From positions 172,003-236,002 of the forward strand of contig JAUMBQ010000010.1 in assembly GCA_032119595.1 (NCBI GenBank): 64,000 bases of DNA, read 5' to 3'. The DNA comes from JAGIBJ01 sp032119595 (GTDB lineage: Bacteria; Actinomycetota; Thermoleophilia; Solirubrobacterales; Solirubrobacteraceae). Positions within the stretch are counted from its first letter, which is position 1; each line of letters starts with the position of its first letter. Made by a program: the position numbers and the translations under genes. The notes under the pieces are model-generated. The model worked only from the letters and a program-made list of their open reading frames with translations. It had not been told where the DNA came from and did no database searches. Of this stretch, positions 1 through 8,142 are shown piece by piece.

Positions 1-662
1 GTGGGGATGCCTCCCGAGATCGACACGACGGCGCGCACGGCACCGGAGAAGCCGGGGTTCCCGCTCGCGCTGCCAGCGGTGGAGGTGGGGTTCGCCCCCA
101 TCAGAATCGACGTGACCGCGCCGGCCGAGGCACCACCGATCGCGATGCGGTCCGGGTCGATTCGGAGTTCGGCGGCGTGTGCGCGCACGTAGCGGACCGC
201 CGCGCGCTCGTCCTCAGCGGCCTTGATGGCAGCGAGCACACAGGTCGGTGTGGCCGAACCGCCGCAGAGATCGCCAGCCATGAGCCGGTAGCTGATCGAC
301 AACGCCACATAGCCGCGCTGCGCGAAGCGCTTGGTCAGCTCGGTCATCATCGCGTCTTTGCGGCTGCCCACGGCGAATCCCCCGCCATGCATCCAAATCA
401 CGACGGGGCGCTTGGTGGCGGTGTCGCCGGCCGGCTGGGAGATGTCGGCGAACAGCTTCTGGGGTGTGCCGTCGGCGAGCGGCGCCTCGGCGTACTGGAC
501 GTCGCTCGTCGTCGTGACCGACGTGAAGACCGCGTCGCGGTAGCGCAGGGGAGCGGTGCCCGTGGGGTCGGGCACGTCGCACGCGCCAATGGTGACGGCG
601 GCGGCTGCGGCCGTTGCTGCGCCGAGCCAGCGCCTGGTGGTGCGTCGACTGCGATTCGTCAT
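1..662 (-). CDS. Carboxylesterase-like alpha/beta hydrolase, predicted lipoprotein (C-terminus outside window)
   Basis: The reading frame begins at an ATG read leftward from 662 and runs off the left edge, leaving about 220 residues. The N-terminus has twin-arginine-like basic residues (SRRTTRRW), a short hydrophobic stretch and a lipobox ending TIGAC, so an exported, lipid-anchored protein is predicted. The oxyanion-hole motif HGGG (WMHGGGF) and the nucleophile elbow GGASAGA are both present in the order expected for esterase/lipase (alpha/beta hydrolase fold-3 or carboxylesterase) families. The catalytic Asp and His must lie beyond the window. Substrate unknown. It is divergent from the next esterase, about 150 bp away. 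Confidence 0.85.
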   Translation of the reverse strand, partial: MTNRSRRTTRRWLGAATAAAAAVTIGACDVPDPTGTAPLRYRDAVFTSVTTTSDVQYAEAPLADGTPQKLFADISQPAGDTATKRPVVIWMHGGGFAVGSRKDAMMTELTKRFAQRGYVALSISYRLMAGDLCGGSATPTCVLAAIKAAEDERAAVRYVRAHAAELRIDPDRIAIGGASAGAVTSILMGANPTSTAGSASGNPGFSGAVRAVVSISGGIP

Positions 663-816
663 CTCGTGACCATATCCGCGCGCGAGCGCCGCGGGGAACG
701 AATCGACGGTGCGCGCGCTGTTCGTGTCGCGCTCCCTCCTGAGGTTCGGAACTTCTGAGAGCCATGGGCGGCCCGGAATGTGGCGAATCGCCCCTCAGTG
801 ACGTATACATCGAGGG

Positions 817-1902
817 ATGTCCCGGTCCCGGACCTCTATTGCGCGCGAGACGCACCGCGAGGGGCACGGCAGCTACCTGGAACGGGCGTTCGGACCTGCG
901 AGTCGGACGAGCCGGTTGATCTTTCGGTTGTTGCGGATCTTCGGCTACCCGTTCGTGGTGGCGTGGCGGCCGACCCGCCGAGGGATCCGCTTCCTGCGGT
1001 GGTTCTACGGCACGGTCATTCAGGTGCCGCCGATGCGAGGGACGGTGGTCGAACGGCGGGAGGTCGGCGGGGTTCCCGTCGAGTGGATCACCACGGAGCG
1101 CTCGGCGGAAGCCGAGCCACTGCAGCGCATCGTGATGTACCTGCACGGCGGTGGGTACCTCTTCGGATCGCCGGCGACCCATCGCAATCTCGTCTCGCGG
1201 CTCTCCCACGCGACGGCGACGCCCGCGATGAGCGTCGATTACCGCATGCCACCGGAGACCTCGCTGCGAGGGAGCCAGGATGACATCTTCGCGGCGTACC
1301 AAGGCTTGCTCGACGCGGGCTACTCGAGCGAGGGCATCGTTGTCGCAGGCGACTCCGCCGGGGGCGGGCACGCGGTCCAGCTCGTCCTGCGGGTGATCGA
1401 GTCCGGCCTCCCGACTCCGGCAGGACTCATCCTGCTGTCGCCGTGGACCGACCTCACCACGTCTGGCCCTTCGCTGCACGCCAATGGCCGATACGACTTC
1501 GTGATCGTGAAGGTCGTCCTCGACCGGATCGCGCGCGCACTCGCGCCGACGCACGAGGCGCGACTGGACTGGCGCGTGTCCGGTTGCTTCGCCCCGGTGG
1601 AGCTGCTGGCGCAGTTCCCGCCGACCCTGGTGCAGCTCGGTTCACGCGAGAGCCTGCTCGACGACGGGCTCTCGTTTGCCAGACGCCTGGGCGACGCGGG
1701 CGCACGGACGGAGGCGCAGATCTACGCCGGGCAGGGCCACGTCGTGGCGATGTGGTCCGGCACGCCCGACGGGCGGCGCGCAGTCAAGGAGATCTTCCGC
1801 TGGCTCAAGTTCGTGTTGCCCGATGAACGCGATCCGAGCGACCTGAGCGAGGCCGATCTTGCGGCGGTGGACGCTGCAGGCCAGCGCGAACCGCTCACCT
1901 GA
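817..1902 (+). CDS. Alpha/beta hydrolase fold-3 esterase (hormone-sensitive-lipase type)
   Basis: A 361-residue intracellular hydrolase of the HSL/acetyl-esterase family. It shows the oxyanion motif YLHGGGYLFGSP, the nucleophile elbow GDSAGGG, a DD pair in the LLDDG segment as likely acid, and GQGHVVAMW holding the catalytic His. The N-terminal 60 residues form the hydrophobic/basic cap typical of these esterases. ATG 817 follows GAGGG directly, which is a short spacing, so the start is only moderately sure. No signal peptide is seen. The natural substrate (short-chain or terpenoid ester) cannot be read from sequence. Confidence 0.88.
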   Translation: MSRSRTSIARETHREGHGSYLERAFGPASRTSRLIFRLLRIFGYPFVVAWRPTRRGIRFLRWFYGTVIQVPPMRGTVVERREVGGVPVEWITTERSAEAEPLQRIVMYLHGGGYLFGSPATHRNLVSRLSHATATPAMSVDYRMPPETSLRGSQDDIFAAYQGLLDAGYSSEGIVVAGDSAGGGHAVQLVLRVIESGLPTPAGLILLSPWTDLTTSGPSLHANGRYDFVIVKVVLDRIARALAPTHEARLDWRVSGCFAPVELLAQFPPTLVQLGSRESLLDDGLSFARRLGDAGARTEAQIYAGQGHVVAMWSGTPDGRRAVKEIFRWLKFVLPDERDPSDLSEADLAAVDAAGQREPLT

Positions 1903-2021
1903 CGCCGCGGAACCGGGTGCTCCTGCGCCAACGATGGCTCCCAAGCGCCCGGGGCCTCTCAACGACGGCCCAGTAGCACCAGGCGCGGTCCGACCCGGAC
2001 AGACGGACCGCTCAGGGAAAA

Positions 2022-2055
2022 TTGACGTTGTGTCACCCGGCACGGGTGTTACGTT
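2022..2055 (+). promoter_or_regulatory. Putative livK promoter with overlapping palindromic operator
   Basis: A TTGACG box at 2022-2027 is followed by an inverted repeat GTGTCACCCG-GCA-CGGGTGTTAC (2030-2052, 8 of 10 arm positions paired) that covers the expected -10 region. The site lies 62 bp before the livK start. The arrangement fits repression of the amino-acid importer by a dimeric regulator. The regulator is not identified in the window. Confidence 0.4.
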
Positions 2056-2116
2056 CCGCACCACCTCGGTGCGGCCCCATGCCGGACCCCTTCCACCCGA
2101 AGCAAGACGGAGGACT

Positions 2117-3280
2117 ATGTTCCGCTCCACCACGTCCAGGCGCACGCTCGTTGCCCTGTTCGCCGCCACCGCAGGCCTTGGCCTGTCTGGTTGTGGCTCA
2201 GACGATAAGGACACCGCATCGACTGCGTCCGAGAGCTCTGGCTCGTGCAAGCCGGCGACGCTCGCGTTCTTCGGACCGAAGACCGGCGACGCCGCGAACC
2301 TCGGCCTCAACATCGTCGGCGGCATCAAGGTCGCCGTTGACGAGTTCAACGCCGCGAACCCGGACTGCAAGGTCACCACGAAGGACTTCGACTCCCAGGG
2401 CGACCCGGAAAAGGCGACGCCGCTCGCAACGCAGGTCATCAACGACGAGTCGATCATCGGCGTCGTCGGGCCGACCTTCTCGGGTGAGTCCGATGCGACC
2501 GGTGCCGCGTTCAGCGAAGCCGGCCTCGTGACGGTCTCCGCGTCGGCGACCAACCCGGACCTCACGAAGAACGGCTGGAAGACCTTCCACCGGATCCTCG
2601 GCAACGACGCGACCCAGGCCCCGGCCGCCGCGAAGTACATCAAGGACACCTTGAAGGCCACGAAGGTCTTCGTCGTCGATGACGCCTCCGAGTACGGCAA
2701 GGGCATCGCTGATGGCGTCAACGAGGCCCTCGGCAAGCCGCTCGTCGTCGGCACCGACACCGTGCAGGCGAAGCAGACGGACTTCGGTCCGACGGTCACC
2801 AAGATCAAGGCCTCCGGTGCCGACGCCCTCTGGTACGGCGGCTACTACGCCGAGGCCGGTCTGCTGGCCAAGCAGCTTCGCGCTGGCGGCTGGAAGGGCT
2901 TCTTCGTCTCCGGCGATGGCTCCAACGACCCCGGCTTCGTCGAGGCCGCCGGCAAGTCCGCCGCTGAAGACGCCCGTCTGACCTGCCCGTGTGGCGCCGC
3001 GACGGAGGACTTCACCACGAAGTACGACGCCGCGAACCCCGGCAAGAAGCCGGGCACCTACTCGGCCGAGGGTTACGACGCCGCGAAGATCATGCTCGAC
3101 GGCATTGCCGAGGGCAAGGGCACGCGCGCCGACCTCCTCTCGTGGGTCAACGCATACGACAAGCCGGGTCTCACCAAGACCCTCAAGTTCGACGAGAGCG
3201 GTGAGGTCGCGGAGGTCGTGATCTACGCCTTCAAGGTCGACGCCGCCGGCGAGATCGTTCTCGATACCGAGATCAAGTAG
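2117..3280 (+). CDS. livK: Branched-chain amino-acid ABC transporter substrate-binding lipoprotein
   Basis: A 387-residue periplasmic-binding-fold type I protein (ANF receptor / LivJ-LivK family) that captures leucine, isoleucine, valine or related amino acids outside the membrane. The N-terminus has RR, a hydrophobic stretch and lipobox LSGC, then an acidic/Ser linker. The mature part begins with ATLAFFGPKTGDAANLG, typical of this family. ATG 2117 is preceded by GGAGG-type sequence (2109-2113), so I prefer it to the longer upstream frame. It is the first gene of the livKHMGF cluster and is separated from livH by a strong hairpin. Exact ligand specificity is uncertain. Confidence 0.93.
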   Translation: MFRSTTSRRTLVALFAATAGLGLSGCGSDDKDTASTASESSGSCKPATLAFFGPKTGDAANLGLNIVGGIKVAVDEFNAANPDCKVTTKDFDSQGDPEKATPLATQVINDESIIGVVGPTFSGESDATGAAFSEAGLVTVSASATNPDLTKNGWKTFHRILGNDATQAPAAAKYIKDTLKATKVFVVDDASEYGKGIADGVNEALGKPLVVGTDTVQAKQTDFGPTVTKIKASGADALWYGGYYAEAGLLAKQLRAGGWKGFFVSGDGSNDPGFVEAAGKSAAEDARLTCPCGAATEDFTTKYDAANPGKKPGTYSAEGYDAAKIMLDGIAEGKGTRADLLSWVNAYDKPGLTKTLKFDESGEVAEVVIYAFKVDAAGEIVLDTEIK

Positions 3281-3315
3281 CGCGCTGGCCTGGGCTGACC
3301 AGGCCAGCATCGGTC

Positions 3316-3345
3316 GCGGGCCGGGAGGCTGTCCTCCCGGCCCGC
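3316..3345 (+). terminator. Strong GC hairpin between livK and livH
   Basis: A perfect 13-bp stem (GCGGGCCGGGAGG, 3316-3328) with a CTGT loop and its exact complement at 3333-3345. No U-run follows, so it is either a partial terminator or a 3' stabilising structure. It could let the binding protein be made in excess over the membrane components, a common feature of ABC importers. Confidence 0.6.
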
Positions 3346-3385
3346 GCCGTTCCGCCGTTCCCTACTCCGGGCTTTCCGAACCAAC

Positions 3386-4375
3386 TTGCAGTTCTTCTTC
3401 GACCACTTCTTCGAGCTGACGATCACCGGGCTCGCGCTCGGTTCGATCTACGCGCTCGTCGCCCTTGGCTACACGATGGTCTACGGCGTCCTGCAGCTCA
3501 TCAACTTCGCGCACTCCGAAGTGTTCATGTACGGCACGTTCGCCGTGGTGTGGGTGTTCTACCTCTTCGGCGCTGGTCCGGAGACCGGCACCGGCGGCAT
3601 CATCGGGCTATTGGTCATCGGGCTCGTGATCGCGATGATCGTCTCCGGCGGTGTCGCATTGCTCATCGAGCGCGTGGCGTACCGGCCGCTCCTCAAGAAG
3701 AACTCGCCCAAGCTGGTGGCGCTCATCTCCGCAATCGGTGCCTCGTTCGCGCTGTCGGAAGCGATGGGTCTGCGTGACCGGATCACCGGGTTCGTCGGCC
3801 TCGACGAACCGCTCAAGCAGTACGTCAGCGGCGCACGCGACAACCGTTCTCTCCCGGTTTCGATCACGCCAGAGCCGCTCTTCAAGATCGGCGACTACGC
3901 GATCACGACCATCGATCTGCTCGTGATCCTCACCGCGCTCTTGATGATGGTCATGCTCGACCGCTTCGTCCGGCGCTCGCGGCTTGGGCGCGGCATGCGT
4001 GCCGTGGCACAGGATCCCGACTCGGCGGCGCTCATGGGCGTGAACGCGACCCGCGTCTACCAAATCACCTTCCTGCTCGGCGGGATGATGGCCGGCGTCG
4101 CCGCGACGCTGTACATGATCCGGATCGGCACCACGCGATTCGACGCCGGCTTCATCCTCGGCGTCAAGGCCTTCACGGCTGCCGTGCTCGGGGGCATCGG
4201 CAACCTGCGTGGGGCGCTCATCGGCGGGCTCATCCTCGGGGTCGCCGAGAACTGGGGTTCGGCGATCATCGGCACGGAATGGAAAGACGTCGTCGCGTTC
4301 GTGCTGCTCGTCGTGATCCTCCTGTTCCGTCCGACGGGCTTGCTCGGCGAGTCGCTCGGGAAGGCCCGCGCATGA
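3386..4375 (+). CDS. livH: Branched-chain amino-acid ABC transporter permease LivH
   Basis: A 329-residue inner-membrane permease of the LivH family with about eight hydrophobic segments. The N-terminus ITGLALGSIYALVALGYTMVYG and the following INFAHSE motif are diagnostic of LivH. It pairs with LivM to form the translocation channel. The best start is TTG at 3386 (MQFFFDHFF...), because no ATG or GTG fits the conserved N-terminus; no clear Shine-Dalgarno is visible. The stop overlaps the livM start (ATGA). It sits about 105 bp after livK. Confidence 0.93.
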   Translation: MQFFFDHFFELTITGLALGSIYALVALGYTMVYGVLQLINFAHSEVFMYGTFAVVWVFYLFGAGPETGTGGIIGLLVIGLVIAMIVSGGVALLIERVAYRPLLKKNSPKLVALISAIGASFALSEAMGLRDRITGFVGLDEPLKQYVSGARDNRSLPVSITPEPLFKIGDYAITTIDLLVILTALLMMVMLDRFVRRSRLGRGMRAVAQDPDSAALMGVNATRVYQITFLLGGMMAGVAATLYMIRIGTTRFDAGFILGVKAFTAAVLGGIGNLRGALIGGLILGVAENWGSAIIGTEWKDVVAFVLLVVILLFRPTGLLGESLGKARA

Positions 4376-5556
4376 GCCGTCTCCCGAGCCTCCCGAAGCT
4401 GCCCGCACGCGGCGGCAAAGAGCGCGCTCCGCTTTCGCCGCAGGTCAAGATCGCGATGGTCGCGTTCGGCATCGTGCTGGCGTACGCGCTACCGCTGTTG
4501 CACCTCCCGCTCATCACGACGCCAGACAGCGACTTCGCCGGCGTGCTCTTCACGATGGCGATCTACGTCCTCGTTGCCCTCGGCCTGAACATCGTCGTCG
4601 GCTACGCCGGGCTCCTTGACCTCGGATACGTGGGCTTCTACGCCATCGGTGCGTACTCCGTTGCCGTGCTCACTGCAGCCCATGGGTCGCTGCCATTCTT
4701 CGCCGTCGTGCCGATCGCGGTCGTCGTGGCGATGATCTCCGGGGTCCTCCTTGGCGCGCCGACCCTGCGCGTCCGGGGCGACTATCTCGCGATCGTCACG
4801 CTCGGCTTCGGCGAGATCATCCGCCTGGTCGCAACCAACTCGGATTGGCTCGGCGGAGCCCGCGGCATCTCGAAGGTTCCGGCGCCGCCGAGCATCCCGC
4901 CCAACGGCGCCGATGGCACGGTGACCGAGCCGCTGTTCAAGATTCCGCATCTCCAGTGGGACGGGCTCGTCCCGTCGATCGATCCGGACACCACCACAAA
5001 GGTGCTCAAGTTCGGCGTGCTCGACGCCGCGCCGTATTACTGGCTCGCGCTCACCGTGGTGCTGATCGTGCTCGTCGCCGACGTGCTCATCAAGAACAGC
5101 CGCGTCGGCCGCGCGTGGGAGGCGACCCGCGAGGATGAGGACGCCGCCGAGATGATGGGCGTGCCGACGTTCCGTTACAAGCTCCTGGCCTTCGCCATCG
5201 GCGCCTTCGTCGGCGGTCTCGCCGGCTCGCTGTTCGCGACGCGGCAGAGCTTCGTGAGTCCGATGTCGTTCCAGCTTCTGCTGTCGATGCTGTTCGTCGC
5301 GGCCGTCGTGGTCGGCGGCCAGGGCAACCGGTGGGGCGTGATCATCGGCGCGAGCCTCGTGGTGTATCTGCCCGAGCGCTTCCGTGAGTTCAACGACTTC
5401 CGCGTGCTCTTCTTCGGTCTCGCGCTCATGCTGCTGGCGATCTACCGGCCGCAGGGGATCCTGCCGCCGGGCCGCACCAAACGCGCGCGAGCCGTCCAGG
5501 CGAAGCTGGTCGCGGTCGAGACGGGCACCGAGGACGAAGTGGAGCACCGTGCCTGA
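4372..5556 (+). CDS. livM: Branched-chain amino-acid ABC transporter permease LivM
   Basis: A 394-residue second permease of the LIV system. A basic, proline-rich N-terminus precedes about ten membrane segments. The motifs GLNIVVGYAGLLDLGYVGFYAIGAY and RVRGDYLAIVTLGFGEIIRL are LivM family hallmarks. The long insertion around the residues KVPAPPSIPPNGADG is an extracytoplasmic loop. ATG 4372 overlaps the livH stop by 4 bp. The C-terminal tail is cytoplasmic and charged. Its stop codon lies inside the start region of livG (8-bp overlap), indicating translational coupling. Confidence 0.93.
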   Translation: MSRLPSLPKLPARGGKERAPLSPQVKIAMVAFGIVLAYALPLLHLPLITTPDSDFAGVLFTMAIYVLVALGLNIVVGYAGLLDLGYVGFYAIGAYSVAVLTAAHGSLPFFAVVPIAVVVAMISGVLLGAPTLRVRGDYLAIVTLGFGEIIRLVATNSDWLGGARGISKVPAPPSIPPNGADGTVTEPLFKIPHLQWDGLVPSIDPDTTTKVLKFGVLDAAPYYWLALTVVLIVLVADVLIKNSRVGRAWEATREDEDAAEMMGVPTFRYKLLAFAIGAFVGGLAGSLFATRQSFVSPMSFQLLLSMLFVAAVVVGGQGNRWGVIIGASLVVYLPERFREFNDFRVLFFGLALMLLAIYRPQGILPPGRTKRARAVQAKLVAVETGTEDEVEHRA

Positions 5557-6379
5557 ACTCACCAAGGAATCAGGTGGCGCCCCGAGCAGCCCGGCGCCGG
5601 ACGCCCCGCCGATCCTCGAGGTCGACAACGTCACGCTGAAGTTCGGCGGCGTCACCGCCCTGGACGGCGTCACCTTCGACATCAAGCAAGGCGAGATCCT
5701 CGGGCTGATCGGTCCGAACGGGGCCGGCAAGACGACCTGCTTCAACGTGATGACCGGTGTCTATAAGCCCACGAGCGGCGAAGCGCGCTTCCTGGGCACG
5801 ACGCTGGCGGGGCGAAAGCGCTTTGAGATCACGCGCCTGGGCATCGCCCGGACCTTCCAGAACATCCGCCTCTTCCGGTCGATGACCGCGCTGGAGAACG
5901 TGATGGTGGGCGTCGACACGCACAGCACGACGGGCGTGCTGCGGGCACTGTTCCGCACGCCCAGGCAGCGCACGGAGCAGGCGTACGCCGAAAAGCGCGC
6001 GCATGAGCTGCTCGAGCTCGTCGGGATCGCCGACCGCGCCCACGAGTTCGCGGCGAGCTTGCCCTACGGCGACCAGCGCCGTTTGGAAATCGCCCGGGCG
6101 CTGGCGACCGAGCCCAAGTTGCTGTGCCTCGACGAGCCCGCCGCCGGTTTCAACCCGGCCGAGAAGGAGAAGCTGCTCGCGTTGATCCGAAAGGTTCGCG
6201 ACGAGGGCTACACCGTGCTGCTCATCGAACACGACATGCGCCTCGTGATGGGCGTCACCGACCGCATCGTGGTGCTCGAGTTCGGACGCAAGATCGCCGA
6301 GGGCTCACCGGCTGAGATCCGCGACAACCCGGCCGTGATCGCCGCCTACCTCGGAGTGGATGACGACGATGTTGCTTGA
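5549..6379 (+). CDS. livG: Branched-chain amino-acid ABC transporter ATP-binding protein LivG
   Basis: A 276-residue ATPase subunit. Walker A is GPNGAGKTT, the signature is LPYGDQRRLEIARAL (the LivG-type variant of LSGGQ), Walker B is LLCLDEPAAGFNP, and the switch His lies in LIEHDM. The N-terminal 25 residues before LEVDNVTLKFGG are a low-complexity Pro/Ser/Ala extension. GTG 5549 is chosen because it gives an 8-bp overlap with livM behind a purine-rich stretch. It acts as a heterodimer with LivF to power import. It overlaps livF by 20 bp. Confidence 0.93.
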   Translation: MPELTKESGGAPSSPAPDAPPILEVDNVTLKFGGVTALDGVTFDIKQGEILGLIGPNGAGKTTCFNVMTGVYKPTSGEARFLGTTLAGRKRFEITRLGIARTFQNIRLFRSMTALENVMVGVDTHSTTGVLRALFRTPRQRTEQAYAEKRAHELLELVGIADRAHEFAASLPYGDQRRLEIARALATEPKLLCLDEPAAGFNPAEKEKLLALIRKVRDEGYTVLLIEHDMRLVMGVTDRIVVLEFGRKIAEGSPAEIRDNPAVIAAYLGVDDDDVA

Positions 6380-7088
6380 AGTCGAAGGCCTGTCGGTCAA
6401 CTACGGCCCGATCGAGGCCATCCGCGACATCAGCTTCAGCGTCGAGGAAGGCACGGTCACCACCCTAATCGGGGCCAACGGCGCCGGCAAGACGACCACC
6501 CTCAAGACGATCTCGGGCCTCCTCAAGGTTCGGACCGGCCGGGTGCTCTTCGACGGCAAGGACATCACCCACGCGCAGCCCTACGACCGCGTGAAGATGG
6601 GTATCTGCCAGTCGCCGGAAGGCCGCGGGATCTTTCCGGGGATGACGGTTCGCGAGAACCTCGATATGGGCGCCTACGTGCGAACCGATCGCAAGACCGC
6701 GGCCTACAAGCAGGATGTCGAGCGCGCCCTCACGCTCTTCCCACGGCTTGAGGAACGGATCGACCAGATCGCTGGCACGATGTCCGGCGGCGAGCAGCAG
6801 ATGCTCGCCATCGGACGCGCGCTCATGGCCAGCCCTCGCCTGTTGCTGCTCGACGAGCCGTCGATGGGCCTGGCCCCGAAGCTGATCCAGCAGATCTTCT
6901 CGATCATCAGCGAGATCAACGCTCAAGGGACCACGGTCCTCCTGGTCGAACAGAACGCGGCGCAGGCGCTCAAACGGGCCGACACCGCCCACTGCCTCGA
7001 CAGCGGCGAGATCACGCGATCGGGCACCGGCGCCGAGCTGGCCGGCGATCCGGCGATCCAAGAGGCCTACCTCGGCGGCGCTATCTAG
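6360..7088 (+). CDS. livF: Branched-chain amino-acid ABC transporter ATP-binding protein LivF
   Basis: A 242-residue ATPase, normal length for LivF. Walker A GANGAGKTT, signature MSGGEQQMLAIGRALM, Walker B LLLLDEPSMGLAP and LLVEQN (the LivF-type switch segment, with Gln-Asn after the Glu) are present. Start ATG 6360 is used; ATG 6369 is a possible internal alternative. It is the last gene of the operon and ends about 100 bp before the convergent azlD. The intergenic stretch 7089-7192 shows only a weak GCCGC/GCGGC hairpin. Confidence 0.93.
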   Translation: MTTMLLEVEGLSVNYGPIEAIRDISFSVEEGTVTTLIGANGAGKTTTLKTISGLLKVRTGRVLFDGKDITHAQPYDRVKMGICQSPEGRGIFPGMTVRENLDMGAYVRTDRKTAAYKQDVERALTLFPRLEERIDQIAGTMSGGEQQMLAIGRALMASPRLLLLDEPSMGLAPKLIQQIFSIISEINAQGTTVLLVEQNAAQALKRADTAHCLDSGEITRSGTGAELAGDPAIQEAYLGGAI

Positions 7089-7192
7089 CGCCGCAGCCGA
7101 GTGGCGGCTTTGGCTGCTCGTCGCCGTGGCCGGGCCTACAGGCGGCGGCATTCGGCAGGGAGGGAGGGTGCTTCCCCAGTCCGAGACGTGAC

Positions 7193-7495
7193 TCAGGCCG
7201 CCCATCGCAGCAGCGCGGCGGTCGCGGCCGCCGCCAGCACTGTGACGAGGAACGGCGCACGGCGCCACACGCAGACCGCCGCGACGGCCAGCGCCGGGGC
7301 TCGAGCATCGAGAACGAGGTCCTGGCCGACGGCGAAGGTCTGAACCACCACAAGTGCTGCGAGCAGCGGTACGGCGGCGAGCGCCAGCAGCCGCTCGGCA
7401 TGCGGCGGAAGTTCGCGGTCGCCGAGCAGCAACGGACCCGCAGCCTTGAGCGCGTACCCGCCCGCAGCGAGCAACAGCAGCGCCGTCCAGCTCAT
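7193..7495 (-). CDS. azlD: AzlD-family branched-chain amino-acid exporter small subunit
   Basis: A 100-residue membrane protein with about four hydrophobic helices (LLLLAAGGYALKAAGPLLLG near the N-terminus), matching AzlD/YgaH small subunits in size and pattern. Its ATG overlaps the azlC stop by 4 bp. With AzlC it forms a two-component exporter of branched-chain amino acids. It is convergent with the LIV importer, so uptake and export of one substrate class sit side by side. Confidence 0.85.
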   Translation of the reverse strand: MSWTALLLLAAGGYALKAAGPLLLGDRELPPHAERLLALAAVPLLAALVVVQTFAVGQDLVLDARAPALAVAAVCVWRRAPFLVTVLAAAATAALLRWAA

Positions 7496-8142
7496 CGGGA
7501 ACGCACCGCGATCAGCAAGGCCAGCGCGGCCGCGACGACGGGCAGCCCGGCCGGGGTCCAGGGCACGAACGCGACGGCGATCAGTGCTCCGATCAGCGCG
7601 AGGGCCGGTGCACTGCGCTGCCGGAGCTGCGGAGCCAGCAAGGCCAGAAACGCCGCGGGGAACATCGCGTCGAGTCCGTACCGCTCCGGGTCGAGTTCCC
7701 CGCCGACCATCGCGCCGACGAACGTCCCGAGGTTCCAGAGCACGAAGATCGCAATCCCGGTCGCAAAGAAGGCGCCCCGAGCGTGGTCGGGGTCGTCCTG
7801 AGCGCGAGCCATCGCGGTCGACTCGTCGATCACCAGGTGGCTCGCCAGGGCTCGCTTGAAGAGGCTGCCGCGCAAGACCGACGCCATGGAGAGGCCGTAG
7901 GCGGCGTTGCGCACTCCGAGGAGCAGGGCACTGCCGACCGCTGCAGGCGCTGATCCGCCAGCGCCAATGACGCCGATCGCGGCGAACTGCGACCCGCCGG
8001 TAAACACGAGGATCGACATCGCGCACGCCTGTGCCGGCGACAGGCCAGCCCCCACCGCAAGCACCCCGAACGAGCCGCCATAGACGCCGGTCGCCACGCC
8101 GATGCCGACGGCGCTCGGGAGATACGGGCGGGAGGACATCAA
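7492..8142 (-). CDS. azlC: AzlC-family branched-chain amino-acid exporter large subunit
   Basis: A 216-residue membrane protein of the AzlC/YgaZ family. The conserved N-terminal segment GVYGGSFGVLAVGAGLSPAQACAMS, the FTGGSQFA motif and LLGVRNAAYGLSMA are seen. It has about seven hydrophobic segments. The start overlaps the benE stop by 4 bp (ATGA) and the stop overlaps the azlD start, so benE-azlC-azlD is a coupled operon. Confidence 0.9.
   Translation of the reverse strand: MMSSRPYLPSAVGIGVATGVYGGSFGVLAVGAGLSPAQACAMSILVFTGGSQFAAIGVIGAGGSAPAAVGSALLLGVRNAAYGLSMASVLRGSLFKRALASHLVIDESTAMARAQDDPDHARGAFFATGIAIFVLWNLGTFVGAMVGGELDPERYGLDAMFPAAFLALLAPQLRQRSAPALALIGALIAVAFVPWTPAGLPVVAAALALLIAVRSR

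Noticed and set aside
214..1554. Long Arg/His-rich minus-strand open frame over the two esterases.
   Set aside because: Composition is that of a shadow frame in GC-rich DNA; true esterase motifs are in other frames on both strands.
1642..2808. Long minus-strand frame over livK and the preceding intergenic region.
   Set aside because: No family motif; it opposes a well-supported livK with ribosome site and lipobox.
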